From: Biscogniauxia marginata
Lineage: Eukaryota > Ascomycota > Sordariomycetes > Xylariales > Xylariaceae
DNA: 64,000 nucleotides
NCBI GenBank assembly: GCA_022695795.1
Contig: MU404061.1
Span: 434,001 to 498,000, forward strand
Direction of reading: 5' to 3'
Position numbers and translations under genes: made by a program. Under the pieces are notes generated by a model. The model saw nothing but the letters and a program-made list of their open reading frames with translations, was not told the DNA's origin and did not search any database. Below, piece by piece: positions 25,596-37,100 of this stretch (position 1 is the first letter of the stretch; every line of letters begins with the position of its first letter).

Positions 25596-27349
25596 TTCGG
25601 CGGAGATGTGGTATACTAATTATTCTCTAAACACTGAAATATGTCTATCGGTAATAAGAAGTTTCGTGCATAACGCGACACTACTTGCTGCGCGGCTCTT
25701 TCAAGAAGTACAGAAACAACCCCCTGGCCGTCGAAGCCCCCAATCATCGAGCGAGAGCACTATGGATGGCAAGCCCCTTGCGCCAATGATATTCTTAGAA
25801 GAATCCCCTTACCTGCTCATCTTCCGAGTGTGTAGTGACAATACCACATCGACCTTCATAGCCCACGTAGCTTCGCTGTGAGCTGCTAAGCTCTCAAGGT
25901 AGTGCTAGTCAGCCAGGGGGGTGAGTAGAGTAAGATAGAAGACTTTCCCATTGGCCAATTCAATGCTAGAGCGGGTAAGCGGCTTATAGGGGCACCGCAT
26001 TCGATAGAATCTAACTTAACTTCGAAATAACACGCCCCCCGGAAAGTTCCAACTTCAGGGATCAGCTGGTCGCAATTGAAAGTGCCGTGCAGCGGGCTAT
26101 GCGGACTTTTGCACTAACATGGAATGCCCAGGCTTATCTCTAGTAAAATATCAAGTCTGTTTGGAAACAATATCGTGCAAGAAAATTTGGGTCAGGTTAA
26201 TGTCAACTGTCCAGGACTTTACTATGTAGCTACCGTTCCCTTTGGCTCCTCTCGCGTGGCTTGGACTGAAGGTCAGTCGATCCAAGGGATGGGATCGGCA
26301 TACGTGCCATAGATATTTCTATACCCGTGCTCCACATAATTGAGGGAAGCCGACTACATAATCTTAGCTCGAACGAAGGATTTGCCTTGTGGGGGCGGGA
26401 AGGGGAATGGGACTAGTTGTAGTGTAGAACGGCTGGTTGGTTCATGAACATTGTCCATGGAGAGCTCGAATATCGCTCCATGACGTCCCGTAGATATGGC
26501 AACGGATTCGGGCCTGGGTTGGTTAATTCCCCGAGAGCCGGACTCGGAACCGAGCATTGCCCTCGTCCTAAAATAGCACGCCCGGAGATCTAATAAGAGG
26601 CACAATGCGATTAGATGAACCTATAAACGCGTAAAGCATTATCTAAAACATAAAAACTGGTTCCTGTAGTCTCTCTTACAAAGTAACCTAGTTCTAAGTC
26701 GATACAGGTACACAGGGGACGGGACAACTACCCAATTCATTCTTATGATGAGATCATTATGAAGAACATGGCCTGCATTTCGACATATTCCTATCTACTA
26801 GGTCCGACTACAACAATAGAGCGCCTTCAGCTATTAATCCCAGGCGATGGAAAGGATAAGCACATAGTTTTGCGTCTGTAGCTAAGCCGATTCAAAATAG
26901 CATGTTAAGCACCCCAGGTATTCTCGGCAGATGGAATGAAAACTAGTGAGATTAGACAGAAACCCCGTGGCGCACCACTAGATCCGGCATAGTAGGAATA
27001 TGTGTAGCTATGAATCGTCGTGATCGTCGAGGGGTTCTCTGTCGGGAAACATACCGATGTACATATACATCTATTTTAGTAGACGATAGATACTCCTCCT
27101 CTCTAGTCGGTATTAACCATACTTGCTACCTAATTTGATATAATAGAATGACTGCCTGAGGATCATGGATAAGTATTATCACTTACTGATCCCATATTGA
27201 CACCTTTGAATATAGAAACACGTTCCTAAAATCATAGTATTCAACGACTTCAGCAACTCATTACAATATCCATACGCAGTTAAAGCTTAGATTTTTCTCC
27301 ACACGAATGGCAGATCGAATTTTTAGCCTGCGTAGCTCACATGAGTTAA
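25596..27349. other. Intergenic region upstream of the GH13 gene
   Basis: 1.75 kb without a supportable gene. Short frames only. Confidence 0.5.
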
Positions 27350-27589
27350 TCAAGAAGGGCAGGTGATTGCAAGCTTCTGTGCCTTACATGAAATGAATCC
27401 TCCCGTGAAGGATTGATTAACTAGATAATTTGCAGCCGTACCATCGCAGCGGTCGATTACTGCCTGCGGCAGTTTGCTGCCAAGATCTTCCATTCGCATT
27501 TCCTCCTTGAAGGATGGTATGCATAATCCTTTAGGGAGTCTTGGGACCGCGGCTGAATAGTAGCCTTCTTCATTGCCGTCACTCTGCAT
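27350..27589 (-). other. Short protein-like ORF of unknown function
   Basis: A 79-codon frame beginning at an ATG. Its composition is balanced and protein-like (PRLPKGLCIPSFKEEMR, then DLGSKLPQAVIDRCDG). A GTAAGG that could act as a donor lies near its end. I do not recognise the family. It may be an exon of an unmodelled gene or a remnant within the metabolite locus. Confidence 0.25.
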
Positions 27590-27823
27590 CAGGAATACAC
27601 GTTGGTGGTAAGCAACTTCATTAGTTTACGGCGTATAACCATCTCTTTTACTATCGCGATGATCGACATATCACATTACCAAGGGAAAAGAAAAGGCATG
27701 TGCTTCTATAGGTTTCTTGAATAACGCGATAAAGATATTATGCCTTGGGATAGTAATACTTGATAGGTATGTAATACTAAAAGCAAGGATAGGGAGGCGT
27801 GCGCTCGTCTATAGTACAATACA

Positions 27824-28879
27824 TCAGATATACAATGAGTCTTGAGCAGTGTCCCGGATGAGTTGACTAATCGCTTTGATTTCTCTCCTCCCGCGTGGAA
27901 AATCGTGGCCATATGTGTGATTGAACTCTCGTACGAAGGCAGGATCGCAAATCTTCAGCAGGTTCAGCCCATGATTCACGTCATCCTCGTCCTCTCCCGG
28001 GTCGCGAACGTGCAGCGTCGGGATGCGAATCAGCGGCTCTCCGTTGTTGTCAGCTACGCTGTATCGGTAGATGCCGTAGGTCCCGTCCGAGATGAACGAC
28101 TGCCCGGTGCGCAGAGTCCGCGTCTCGAACTTGTCAATGAGGCTAAGCATCGTGTCGTGGCCCTGTCTGTCTTCGTCGCTGATCTCCTCCTTCTTTCGCA
28201 CTGCCGAGGAGCGCATCAGGACTTTGTGTGCTTCGGCAATCATGTCGTGCGCCGGTTCCCTTTCGGGAAGCACGTCTGCTTCGTCAACACGGAAAATGTT
28301 GAACGGCGTAGTCCCGTTGAAGAAGATGGCAAAACGAAATGGACGCTCGCTCGGTTGCTTTTCGGGATGTTTGAAAAGGTCCCGCACGATGAGCTGAGCT
28401 GCGAGGCCAGCGCCTCCAGAAAATCCGAGGACCCCATCGAAGGGGCCATCCCTCTCTATAATCTCGAAGAGCTCCTCTTCAGTTTGAAGAATTGAAGGCG
28501 GCGAGATAGGATTGTAATAGCCATACAAAGGCTGGTCTGTGAAGGAAGTTGTGTACAGAGACCAGTTCCCTAAAGCGTACTCTAGTTAGAGAAATGGAGG
28601 ATACCGTCCACCCATACGGGATTTCTTACCTTCTGTATGTCTTACTGTGCCCTGGACGAAGTCGAAGTCGAAGTCGTCCAAGTCAGCACGAATGGCCGCT
28701 GATTTGTCAGTTAATACCATTTGCAACATTATGAGATTACGGATAGAGTCATACCGGTCTGCGCCTGGAAGATCTACTCATTCATACCTCATATTAGCTT
28801 GATATTATCAATAAGGAGGACATAGAGATGGACGTACCTGGATGTTAGATCCTCGACCGTGAAAGCAAAGAATTCTCAT
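27824..28879 (-). CDS. FSH1-family serine hydrolase (LovG-like)
   Basis: Alpha/beta hydrolase of the fungal FSH1 (DUF341, PF03959) family. Four exons, 28879-28838, 28773-28755, 28698-28630 and 28569-27824, give 291 aa in frame. Exon 2 is only 19 nt, but it supplies the conserved IFQAQTG step. The N-terminus MRILCFHGRGSN carries the family HGRG oxyanion motif. The nucleophile elbow is GFSGGA (Ser94), and the other triad members are probably Asp233 (LHVRDP) and His265 (YGHDFP). In known fungal pathways (LovG in lovastatin) such hydrolases off-load the chain from a highly reducing PKS that lacks its own thioesterase. The PKS here lacks one and lies 6.7 kb away on the same strand, so this role is a reasonable inference. 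The P450 is divergent from it. Confidence 0.88.
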
Positions 28880-29333
28880 TTTCGTTCTTTCTTCGTTTTG
28901 AGATACTAGGGCAATTGGACCAAGTAGGATGAGCGACGGTCGACTTAATCGTCCGCAAGTTTTTTTGGTGAATTGCTGTTGCAAGATCAATGAATGAAGT
29001 CGGCAGTAAAACTTTGACTTTAGTGTTTCCGGCCTCTACAAAAGCTGTGCTAGTTAAATTCCCAAGATAAAAGACACCTGAATTCAAAGCCGTGTGTGTA
29101 TGTATTCCTTGTGATCCTATAAAGAGATAGGAGCTACTAAGTTCCTCGCAGGAATCCCGCAGCTGAAATACACCTATAGTAGTGTCGGCAAGGAACCCCA
29201 GAGTCATTAGGATTTATTATATGCCAGCACAAAACTTCAAATGCCGGATATAGAATTTCTTGGCAGGGGCAGTATAGCTCACTATGCCTTTCGTCATTTT
29301 GCATGTTAAGTACACCTGCTGAAGAATTGTTAT

Positions 29334-29603
29334 TTACTTCAACTTGCCCAATCTGTCGGACCAGCTGAAGCTGTGCCTCTTTGGCCTAAATGGCGGAGAC
29401 CGTAGGACGGTCTTGATGAGACAATCCTTCGATACGACATGGACGTAGCAGTATCCACTGTAGTTAATAGACCCATCGCCCAAGGCTCTAGTTGCTAAGC
29501 CTATTCTTAAGTAATTGGCTTTCTTGGCGCGGAAATCATCCAATTTGATGTCAGAAAGGAAGATGCTATCGCCTTCACATAGATTAAGATAGGCACCAAA
29601 CAC
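29334..29603 (-). other. Short protein-like ORF of unknown function
   Basis: A 90-codon open stretch with no internal ATG, opening just after a plausible acceptor (GATGTAG). It encodes a soluble, protein-like sequence (NYLRIGLATRALGDGSINYSG, then LRSPPFRP). That suggests a terminal exon or the remnant of a gene. I do not recognise the family and found no matching upstream exon. Confidence 0.25.
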
Positions 29604-29866
29604 CTACATCCCAGCTGATTCGTGGTATTCAGGACCTATTATATACTCAAACCGGGGGCCATTTTACAGGGGTAGGTTAGTTCATACACTAACCTCACAA
29701 AACTAAGTGGAACTACAGGATTCATTCTACGATACTTTATAGTGGGTTTACACTAGTTTCGGTGCCATGCTCCAAACAACCTCGTGGCACTGGTCCCGCC
29801 TCCATAGACTTATGCATATTTGATGCCCACAATGGAGTTAAACCCAAGTACTACGGGAACTAGGTT

Positions 29867-29873
29867 TATATAA
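29867..29873 (+). promoter_or_regulatory. TATA-like box upstream of the P450
   Basis: TATATAA about 300 bases upstream of the P450 start codon, on the coding strand. A candidate only. Confidence 0.25.
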
Positions 29874-30173
29874 GCAAGAAAGCTATAGGCTGGGGTGATC
29901 TAGAGAGAGCAGATGGTACTTGTTCCGGCTGTGGGGGGTACTTATTCACGGCGCAGCAGATGTATATTCTAAATTTGTCTTGTATCATACTACGGTAGGG
30001 CTAGCTAATAACGATTCATTATCAGACTCAGAAGATAGGGATAGAGATTAGGTATTTCTCATAGAGCAATCTTCTTCATTCTTTTACTCGACTTTTCTAT
30101 CGCAATCAACCTTTGTAGGCCGTACATGTGAGACCTCGCCCACCCTGATCCTCTTTGCAACTCTTACGGCTGG

Positions 30174-32245
30174 ATGTGCATGATGCAGTTGTCAACATCA
30201 GTTATCGTCGCCCTTGCGGCGCTCGTGTTGTATGGGTTGAAGACACTCTTGTTTGCAGGGAGGAAGCAACTACCTCTCCCCCCAGGGCCGAAGCCGAAAC
30301 CTATCATTGGTAATATGTTGGATATGCCAAAACCAGGACAGCGTGAATGGCCCCATTGGATCAAACACAGAGCTCTCTACGGTGAGTTATGACATTGTAG
30401 TCTGCGGATGGAGTGCGTTAAACCTGACGTTCGGTTTCACTTAGGCCCCGTGAGTTCTGTGTCTGCTCTCGGAATGACATTTATCATCTGCAACGAGCCA
30501 CACGTGGCTCATGATCTTCTAGAGAAGCGTTCAGCAGTGAATTCCTCGCGACCACACTTAGTCTTCGGTGGTGAACTGTAAGACCTACCTCCCTAAATTA
30601 ACTTGACAATATGTTGAGGACCCTAACGCTGCATATAGTGCCGGATGGCAAGACTTGCTAGCGAGTATGGTTTATGGAGAGACATTCCGCTCTTATCGGA
30701 GGAACTTCCATAACCTACTCGGCACTAAGAAATCGGCTGCACGATTCCACCCTGTATTAGAAGTTGAGGCCCATCGTTTTCTTCTTCGAGTGCTAGATAA
30801 GCCAGAGAGTCTTCTCCAGCACATCAGAACGTAAGTAAATACTTACCTGGACGGTAACAAGAGCTGACGCCGGTTGGTATAAGTGAGGCTGGTGCCATGA
30901 TCTTGAAGATCGTATATGGTTACACAATCGAGCCGTACGGCAATGACCCTCTCGTGGACCTTGCAGATGAGGCCCTCACGCAGTTCTCCCAGGCATACGG
31001 AGCGGGAATGTGGCTCGTAGATCTCATGCCCTTTTGTGAGTATCATCATGAACATACGTATATTCCCCCCGGTCAGCTTTGCTAATGGCCGACCATAGTA
31101 AGGTATCTGCCTGAATGGTTCCCGGGCGCGAGCTTTCAGACCAAGGGGCGACTATGGAAACAGACCCTTCACACTCTCGTCGAATCACCGTATAATTGGG
31201 TGAAGACGCAGATGAAGAAAGGCACCAACAAGCCTTCTTTCGTTTCGAGCCTCCTGGAAAACGCCCCGCCTAGTCTGCAGATGTCGCCGGAAGATGAGTT
31301 TATCGCCCGCTGGTCCGCAGCTTCTATCTATACTGGAGGTGCTGATACTGTACGTTCCCTCGTCACATTCAATCCTATCGGAAAATTTCATGTGTATTTT
31401 CCGGAGTGGCCACAAGAGGACACCAGAGTTCCTAACTTAACGATTTTTGCAGACTGTATCCTCGGTTGCTAGCTTCTACCTAGCTATTTCCTTCCGCCCG
31501 GAGGTGCAGCAACGCGCCCAAGAGGAAATCGACCGGGTCGTTGGAACGGATCGGCTGCCCACCTGGACTGACCGGGAGCACTTGCCGTACGTCGAAGCCG
31601 TCTTCAAGGAAGCTCTGCGATGGCATCCCGTGATCCCGGGAGTGGCACACGCCTCGACTGAAGAGCACGAGTATATGGGCTATCGCATTCCCAAGGGCGC
31701 CGCCATTTATCCTAACATCTGGTAAGTTTACGGTCTGGAGACATACTGTCTCCTTTCCTACTAACAAGATAAACCATAGGGCTTACACCCACGACCCGGA
31801 CACGTACTCCGATCCGATGCTCTTCAAGCCAGAGCGCTTCCTCGGCGAGAAGCCAGACCTCGACCCGACGGCGTACATCTGGGGCTTTGGCCGGCGCGTG
31901 TGCCCGGGCCGCGTGATCGCCGACTACAGCATCTGGCTGAACCTGGTATCCTCACTGGCGTGCTTCGACGTGAGGCGCGTCCCGGGACCGGGGGCGGACT
32001 CGGAGAAGGCTTCCCCGACGGGCCTCGATGCCTCCGAGTGCCGGCCCGAGCTCTTCGTCGCCGGCACCATCAGCCACCCAGCACCGTTCGATGTGAGCGT
32101 GAAGCCGCGGAGCGAGAAGCATCGGGAGCTCATCAGGCGGGTCGAGGTGGAGCACCCGTGGGGCGAAAACGACGCGAAGGATCTTAGGGAGGTTATTATT
32201 GAGCGGAGACGAGGCGCGGCTTCGGAGAAGCATGCTAAATATTAA
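30174..32245 (+). CDS. Cytochrome P450 monooxygenase (OrdA-like)
   Basis: Heme-thiolate oxygenase, probably anchored in the ER membrane by a hydrophobic N-terminus (aa 6-26) and followed by the Pro-rich LPLPPGPKPKP hinge. Seven exons: 30174-30381, 30445-30577, 30639-30830, 30884-31035, 31099-31349, 31453-31721 and 31780-32245, all GT..AG and in frame, giving 556 aa. The I-helix motif GGADTT, the K-helix ExxR (KEALR), the PERF motif (KPERF) and the heme loop WGFGRRVCPGR with Cys443 are intact. The overall pattern resembles the O-methylsterigmatocystin oxidoreductase (OrdA) type common in fungal polyketide clusters. About 110 residues follow the heme loop, and the last exon is markedly GC-richer than the rest. 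An ATG two codons downstream (30180) is an alternative start. The gene is divergent from the FSH hydrolase; a tailoring role for the PKS product is inferred. Confidence 0.95.
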
Positions 32246-32715
32246 TAGATTGTTTAAGTACATAGATAGAATTTTAAGAACCGATAATTATTTCTTAACT
32301 TGATGTGAGCAATAATTAACGACACATGAGATGAGCTGTGGACTGCGACGATTGATCCAGCAGATAGCCTCGTGGATTTGTAGTGACGCTATATCATCGG
32401 GTAGCTTCTAAATGAGTCTGAATGGGTTAGAATTAGTATGATGAATATATAGACGAAAGAAATCTGAAGAGAAGCGTAGACTCACATATCGAATATCGCC
32501 GGCGGATCAACTGATATCCCTCTCTTCCTTGTTGAACAAATACCTTCCGACAATCATCAGTAAGGAGTGTTTCGTGGCATCGACATTATTCCATACCGCT
32601 CAACTTTATCCAACGGGTGAATAGTTTTGTCTAGCGAGATTATCTATTCTCTTTCCTATATTCATCGTACTTCTACTCCCCTCTCTGTATCCCGCGACTC
32701 GTACTCCAACGTTAA
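32246..32715. other. Convergent 3' region between the P450 and PAQR genes
   Basis: 470 bases containing the 3' untranslated parts of two convergent genes. AT-rich just after the P450 stop; nothing else seen. Confidence 0.5.
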
Positions 32716-34183
32716 TCACGACGAGCACTGTCTATTGTGGTAATTATAATCGAACGCGTCCAGGACGCCGACGAGGTGCACCACCGTCGCGACCACGACC
32801 AGCACGTGGAATATCTGGTGCGACGAGCCGTATATATCGAAGCGTCCGGGACAGAGGCGCTCGGGGAACCGTAGCTAAAGCGACAAACCGGCGGTGATTG
32901 CTCGCATATCAGCAAAGTAAATCCATCGCCAGGATAAGTACGTAGTTATTTCTGCTAGGGTGCGCACGTCCTTCCTTTTTTCATACACACACACTATTGG
33001 GTCGTAGGTTGCATCTACTCCTGCCCTCAAGCACCACTCACAATAACCACTATACAGGGCTGAGGAAGAATGAGGGGAAAGTGAGAAAAGAAGAAGAAAA
33101 ATCCGACTTACTGCGTATGTGACCGCGCCGAGTAAGAACAGTCCGCCCTCAGCCAGGTAGTACGGAAGTCCAGACTGCCGGGCCATCTGCGCAAAGCCGA
33201 ACATGTGGATGCCATGGGCGACGGGCGCGAGGCCAGAGAGCCCCGTGCACACGAACGTCAGGAGGCGGAAGGTGCGCCAGCGCGGGCCTTGGAACGCCGG
33301 CGCCAATGTGATGATGACGGAAATGAGGGCTAGTGAGCCGATCTGTCAGAGCAGAGAGCGAAGTAAATGGTAAGTAACGTGCCGTCCTGTTCTGGGATGA
33401 TATGATAGTCAAGCGTCAGGGGTGAGAAGCCATGATATCTACGTGATGTGTACATATGTATAGTAATGGTACAACATAGTAGACGATAAGGCGAAGAAAC
33501 TGAAACTAAAATAAAAATTAGAGGCATACCATAGCCCAATAGATCCTCCTCTCCGTCGTCTCGCACCAGAACCCGACGTAAACGCCCGAGACGAACGAGC
33601 CCAGGATCAGCAGCACGATGCCGACGAAGTCGAGCCGTAGCCAGCGGGCCTCGACCTCGCGCGAGTGGCACATGAGCGTGTGGTACGCGCTCGAGAGGCC
33701 GAGGCACGCCGTCGCGGCGAGCAGCAGGAGCGCGAAGACGGCGTAGTCGGCTGGCACGAGGTCGGCCTTGTACCGCGGCCGCAGGTGCGCGAGGAGCACG
33801 TAGGCCTCGCCGAGGAGCAGCGCCACGGCCGGCACCAGGTGCGAGTAGATGTTGACCGTCTCGTTGTGCAAGTAGCCCCAGCTGCGGAGGCAGGCCCGCG
33901 TCGAGTGCGACACGGGCCGGTAGCCGGCCTGGATATACGGGTTGTCCCGGTACCAGGACGGGAGCTCGTCGTAGGGGAGCAGCTCGTGCGTTCTGTTCTT
34001 GCTGCTGGTATTATCCTGTCCTTGGCGGTCGCGATGGGTTCCTATGGAGCTCTGTTTTGGTGCCGTTGTCGACGAGTCGGCGACGAAGGGTTGTTGTCGT
34101 TTCGCGTCCGCCGCCGTCTCTCCAAACCAGTCGTTACATACGACGTCGAAAACCTTGCACTCCGCCGGTGGAATTGATGCCAT
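32716..34183 (-). CDS. PAQR / hemolysin-III family seven-TM protein (AdipoR/Izh-like)
   Basis: Integral membrane protein of the adiponectin-receptor-like family; fungal members (Izh) are linked to zinc and sterol homeostasis. Exons 34183-33530, 33342-33112 and 32874-32716 are all phase 0 and give 347 aa. A soluble N-terminus of about 75 aa leads into LPSWYRDNPYIQAGYRP and NETVNIYSHL, both typical of PAQR proteins. Several hydrophobic segments follow. The metal-binding histidines are visible as SSAYHTLMCHS after TM2 and GSSHQIFHVLVV in the last helix. The C-terminal exon (LRFPERLCPGRFDIYGSS) matches the family consensus near TM7. The first exon is very GC-rich. Confidence 0.9.
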
Positions 34184-37100
34184 CGTTTCCGCCTGGTGTA
34201 TTTTTGCGCTCCTTCATTCTTAAGCCATATAGTGTTATACGCAGTAACGGGAGAGAAACATAGAAAAGGCCAATATAATCTCCCTTAATCTGACCAGAAA
34301 CGCTGGTATCGCAAGTTCAACAGAACGCTCGCAAACAATTTCGAGTAATAAAAAAAAGGAGAAAGTCAAGTATATCGTGGGAAATTTCTACCCGCCGTCT
34401 AGGCCGGTTATTACTAATAAGCGTTGAATTAAAACCCTGCAAGAAACTATTCTCGCTCTCGCATCGCAACCCCTTTGGGCGACCGGCGTCGGCCACAATA
34501 ATTCTCTAAGCCAAGGGATGATATCATCATAGCCCTTTCGTGGGAATAGCCCGCCCAGGATTTACATAAAATCTCCGAAGACCTCGGCGTTGTTAGGCCG
34601 AACGGGAAGACGTGAATCGGATTCTGCGTTTTAAGCAGTCTAAACCACGTCTCGTTTCGCATCTGAGAAATATGGTGGGAAAAAAAAAAAGGAACTTCGA
34701 TGTGTATAAGGTGAGCGCTGTCCTAAGTTGCACGCTCGCCCTATGGGAACCACATAGTTTTCATTGCGCATCTTGACTGATCCGGAGCGAGAATTTTCAT
34801 CACGGTTGGTAGGGCCTAGAAATTGTTGTTCAAGATCTAGACCGGCTACGGTCTGAGCCGAATGATCTTGGTCTTCGCAGCCTTGCAAACATGATTCGTC
34901 AGTCACCATAAGCAGAGTATCTACCTACCTAGGCATTTTATAAACTGGTCTCTAGAGCGAGATAAGACCGACTGTCGACGGGTCTGCTGCTATCGGATTG
35001 ATTGCGCAGAGCTTTGGGCTTAATTGAACTTGCTCGAGAAAGCCTCAACTTCCAAATACACAGATTTTATAACTTAGTATACACAATAGGACAACGAGAT
35101 GAGCACACCATGGCCGTCGCAGTGTGTGATGGGATATATTTACGAGGTGCAAACTACACTCGTAGTAGGACCAGGCCGGGAGACATATTCGCGGTTGGCA
35201 TGCTTCATCATGCCCGGAATGCTTTCACACTGCGCGCACGGAATCGACATAACTTACCGCCAGCATGCCCTGAGGGGGCAGCGGTAAAAAGGAGAAAACT
35301 GCACAAGAAATCCAAGTGTTCCAGAAGTTCGACTTTGAGAGCGTTATCACACCTGTACGGTTGTGATATTGATGTGATGGTTCTTGGTTCTCGAGGCCGT
35401 CCTCGGTGATTACCGCGCCAACTAATAGGATAGTGAGGCAGTGGAAAGATGCGCGAGCCCTTTGCAGAGTAATATTAGGGTCTTGGCAACCCATCGATGA
35501 AGCCCTCCCAAAGCCCTGCAGCGAAGATTTCCAAGGGCATCTCATCGAAATTAGTGACGAGTCAGAGTATTGAACCAAACTTTTGGCAACAGGCAACCGT
35601 ATTCACCTACCTCCGCCAAATCGCAATGAAAGTGTTAATTCATTACGAAAATTGGATGCTTGAAGGTGCTTCGAAGAATTCGGGAGAAAGGGGCTATAGT
35701 TCGCAATTGGCCAACCCCGCGTTTTCATGTACCAGGAATTGGCTCCCAGACTTGGGACAAAGACAGTGACAGCCCAGCGATGATAGATAGATCAATCTTA
35801 GAATAGGCGCGTAGGGGACTACTCGTTAAATCAATCGTGCGATTCACCGGGCACACTTAATTTAGTCGTAGGACGTAGACCTCGTAGGTTGCCAGCGAGA
35901 AAATACTCGCAAGTCCTGACGGTCTTCAGAACGTTTCCTAGATCCATGCATCGACTATCTCATAAACAATAAGGGATTTCGTCGTGGTCGAGACCCTTAT
36001 GTAATAAGACCGGGAAGTTGTGATGTAAGTAGATGAGCTCGGCATGGTGTATTGTAGAGGTCGGCCTCAGACAAGTGATCGTTGTCGCATAAAATCCCAT
36101 CGTTCGTCAATTGTGTCAGTACCCTCGTCCAAGTCGTGATCTAATTCCATTCGGTGTGAGTTGGTATATGCAGATCCCCGTTATTTATAAGCTTTATGTT
36201 GAATAATAACACACGCAATGAGTCAATTTGCAATAGAGAAGGTCAGTAGTAGGAGCGGCATAGGGTGTTAGGCCTCGTGGCATGAGTCCTTGCAGTCATC
36301 CCTCATAATACCTCGCTCGAATTCCGCTAGTCCGTCATACTCAAAATGTAGGTCAAAGTGAGAGAGTAAAGGCGACTCAGTTGAACCTTATGAAAGCGTA
36401 GGACCACAAGCAGCTGTACGAACAGTGAAGACTTGCTCAGAGCGAGCTTCACGATCGCAGGAGTCCATGCAATTGATACGCGTAATACTGTACCGGAAGA
36501 GGGAGAGAAAACCCCAACTCTGATGAGAAAGCCATGCATGGTTTCAGGGATGGAGTATTTAGCATTGATTGGAATTGGCCATGACCACGTTGGATTGGCA
36601 AGCCATCGATAGGAGAGATGCGACGTGGACACCACCGACAGCCCCGCAGCAGTCGAAACAAGGCATTCTATTCCCCATGAGCAACCAACTCCAGAACCAG
36701 ATCCTCTAGATCAGAAGGGCGACGCCTCATCACGATGGTAGTGAAGATAGTACCTGACAAACGAGGACGACTGAGATTAGGAGGCGTCAACCAGGTGTCT
36801 GCTCTCGACTGCTGCTTAGAGACCGGAAACGCCGGCTCAGCTCGACGCGCATCGCGATAGACGGTGTAAGTGGGAATTGAGTCGTAGTTGCCGAACAGAA
36901 ACTCGGGAAATTCAAAGAACAGGTAGAGTCTATCCCGATGGCCACTGGAGCTATCATAGGAGTAGTTCGGTAACCAAGGGCTGGCGCTTCGTAGATATGT
37001 GGTGTGATAGCGGTTGGTAGCAAAGACGCGTCACGCCCCGAACCCACTCCGGCTTGTTAATAGTGCTTCTAGAAGAGGTGCACGACGAATAAAACGGGTA

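Larger units (their letters stand above)
28880..30173. other. Divergent intergenic region between the FSH hydrolase and P450 genes
   Basis: 1.3 kb that should hold both promoters. It contains the short unexplained ORF at 29334-29603. Confidence 0.5.
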
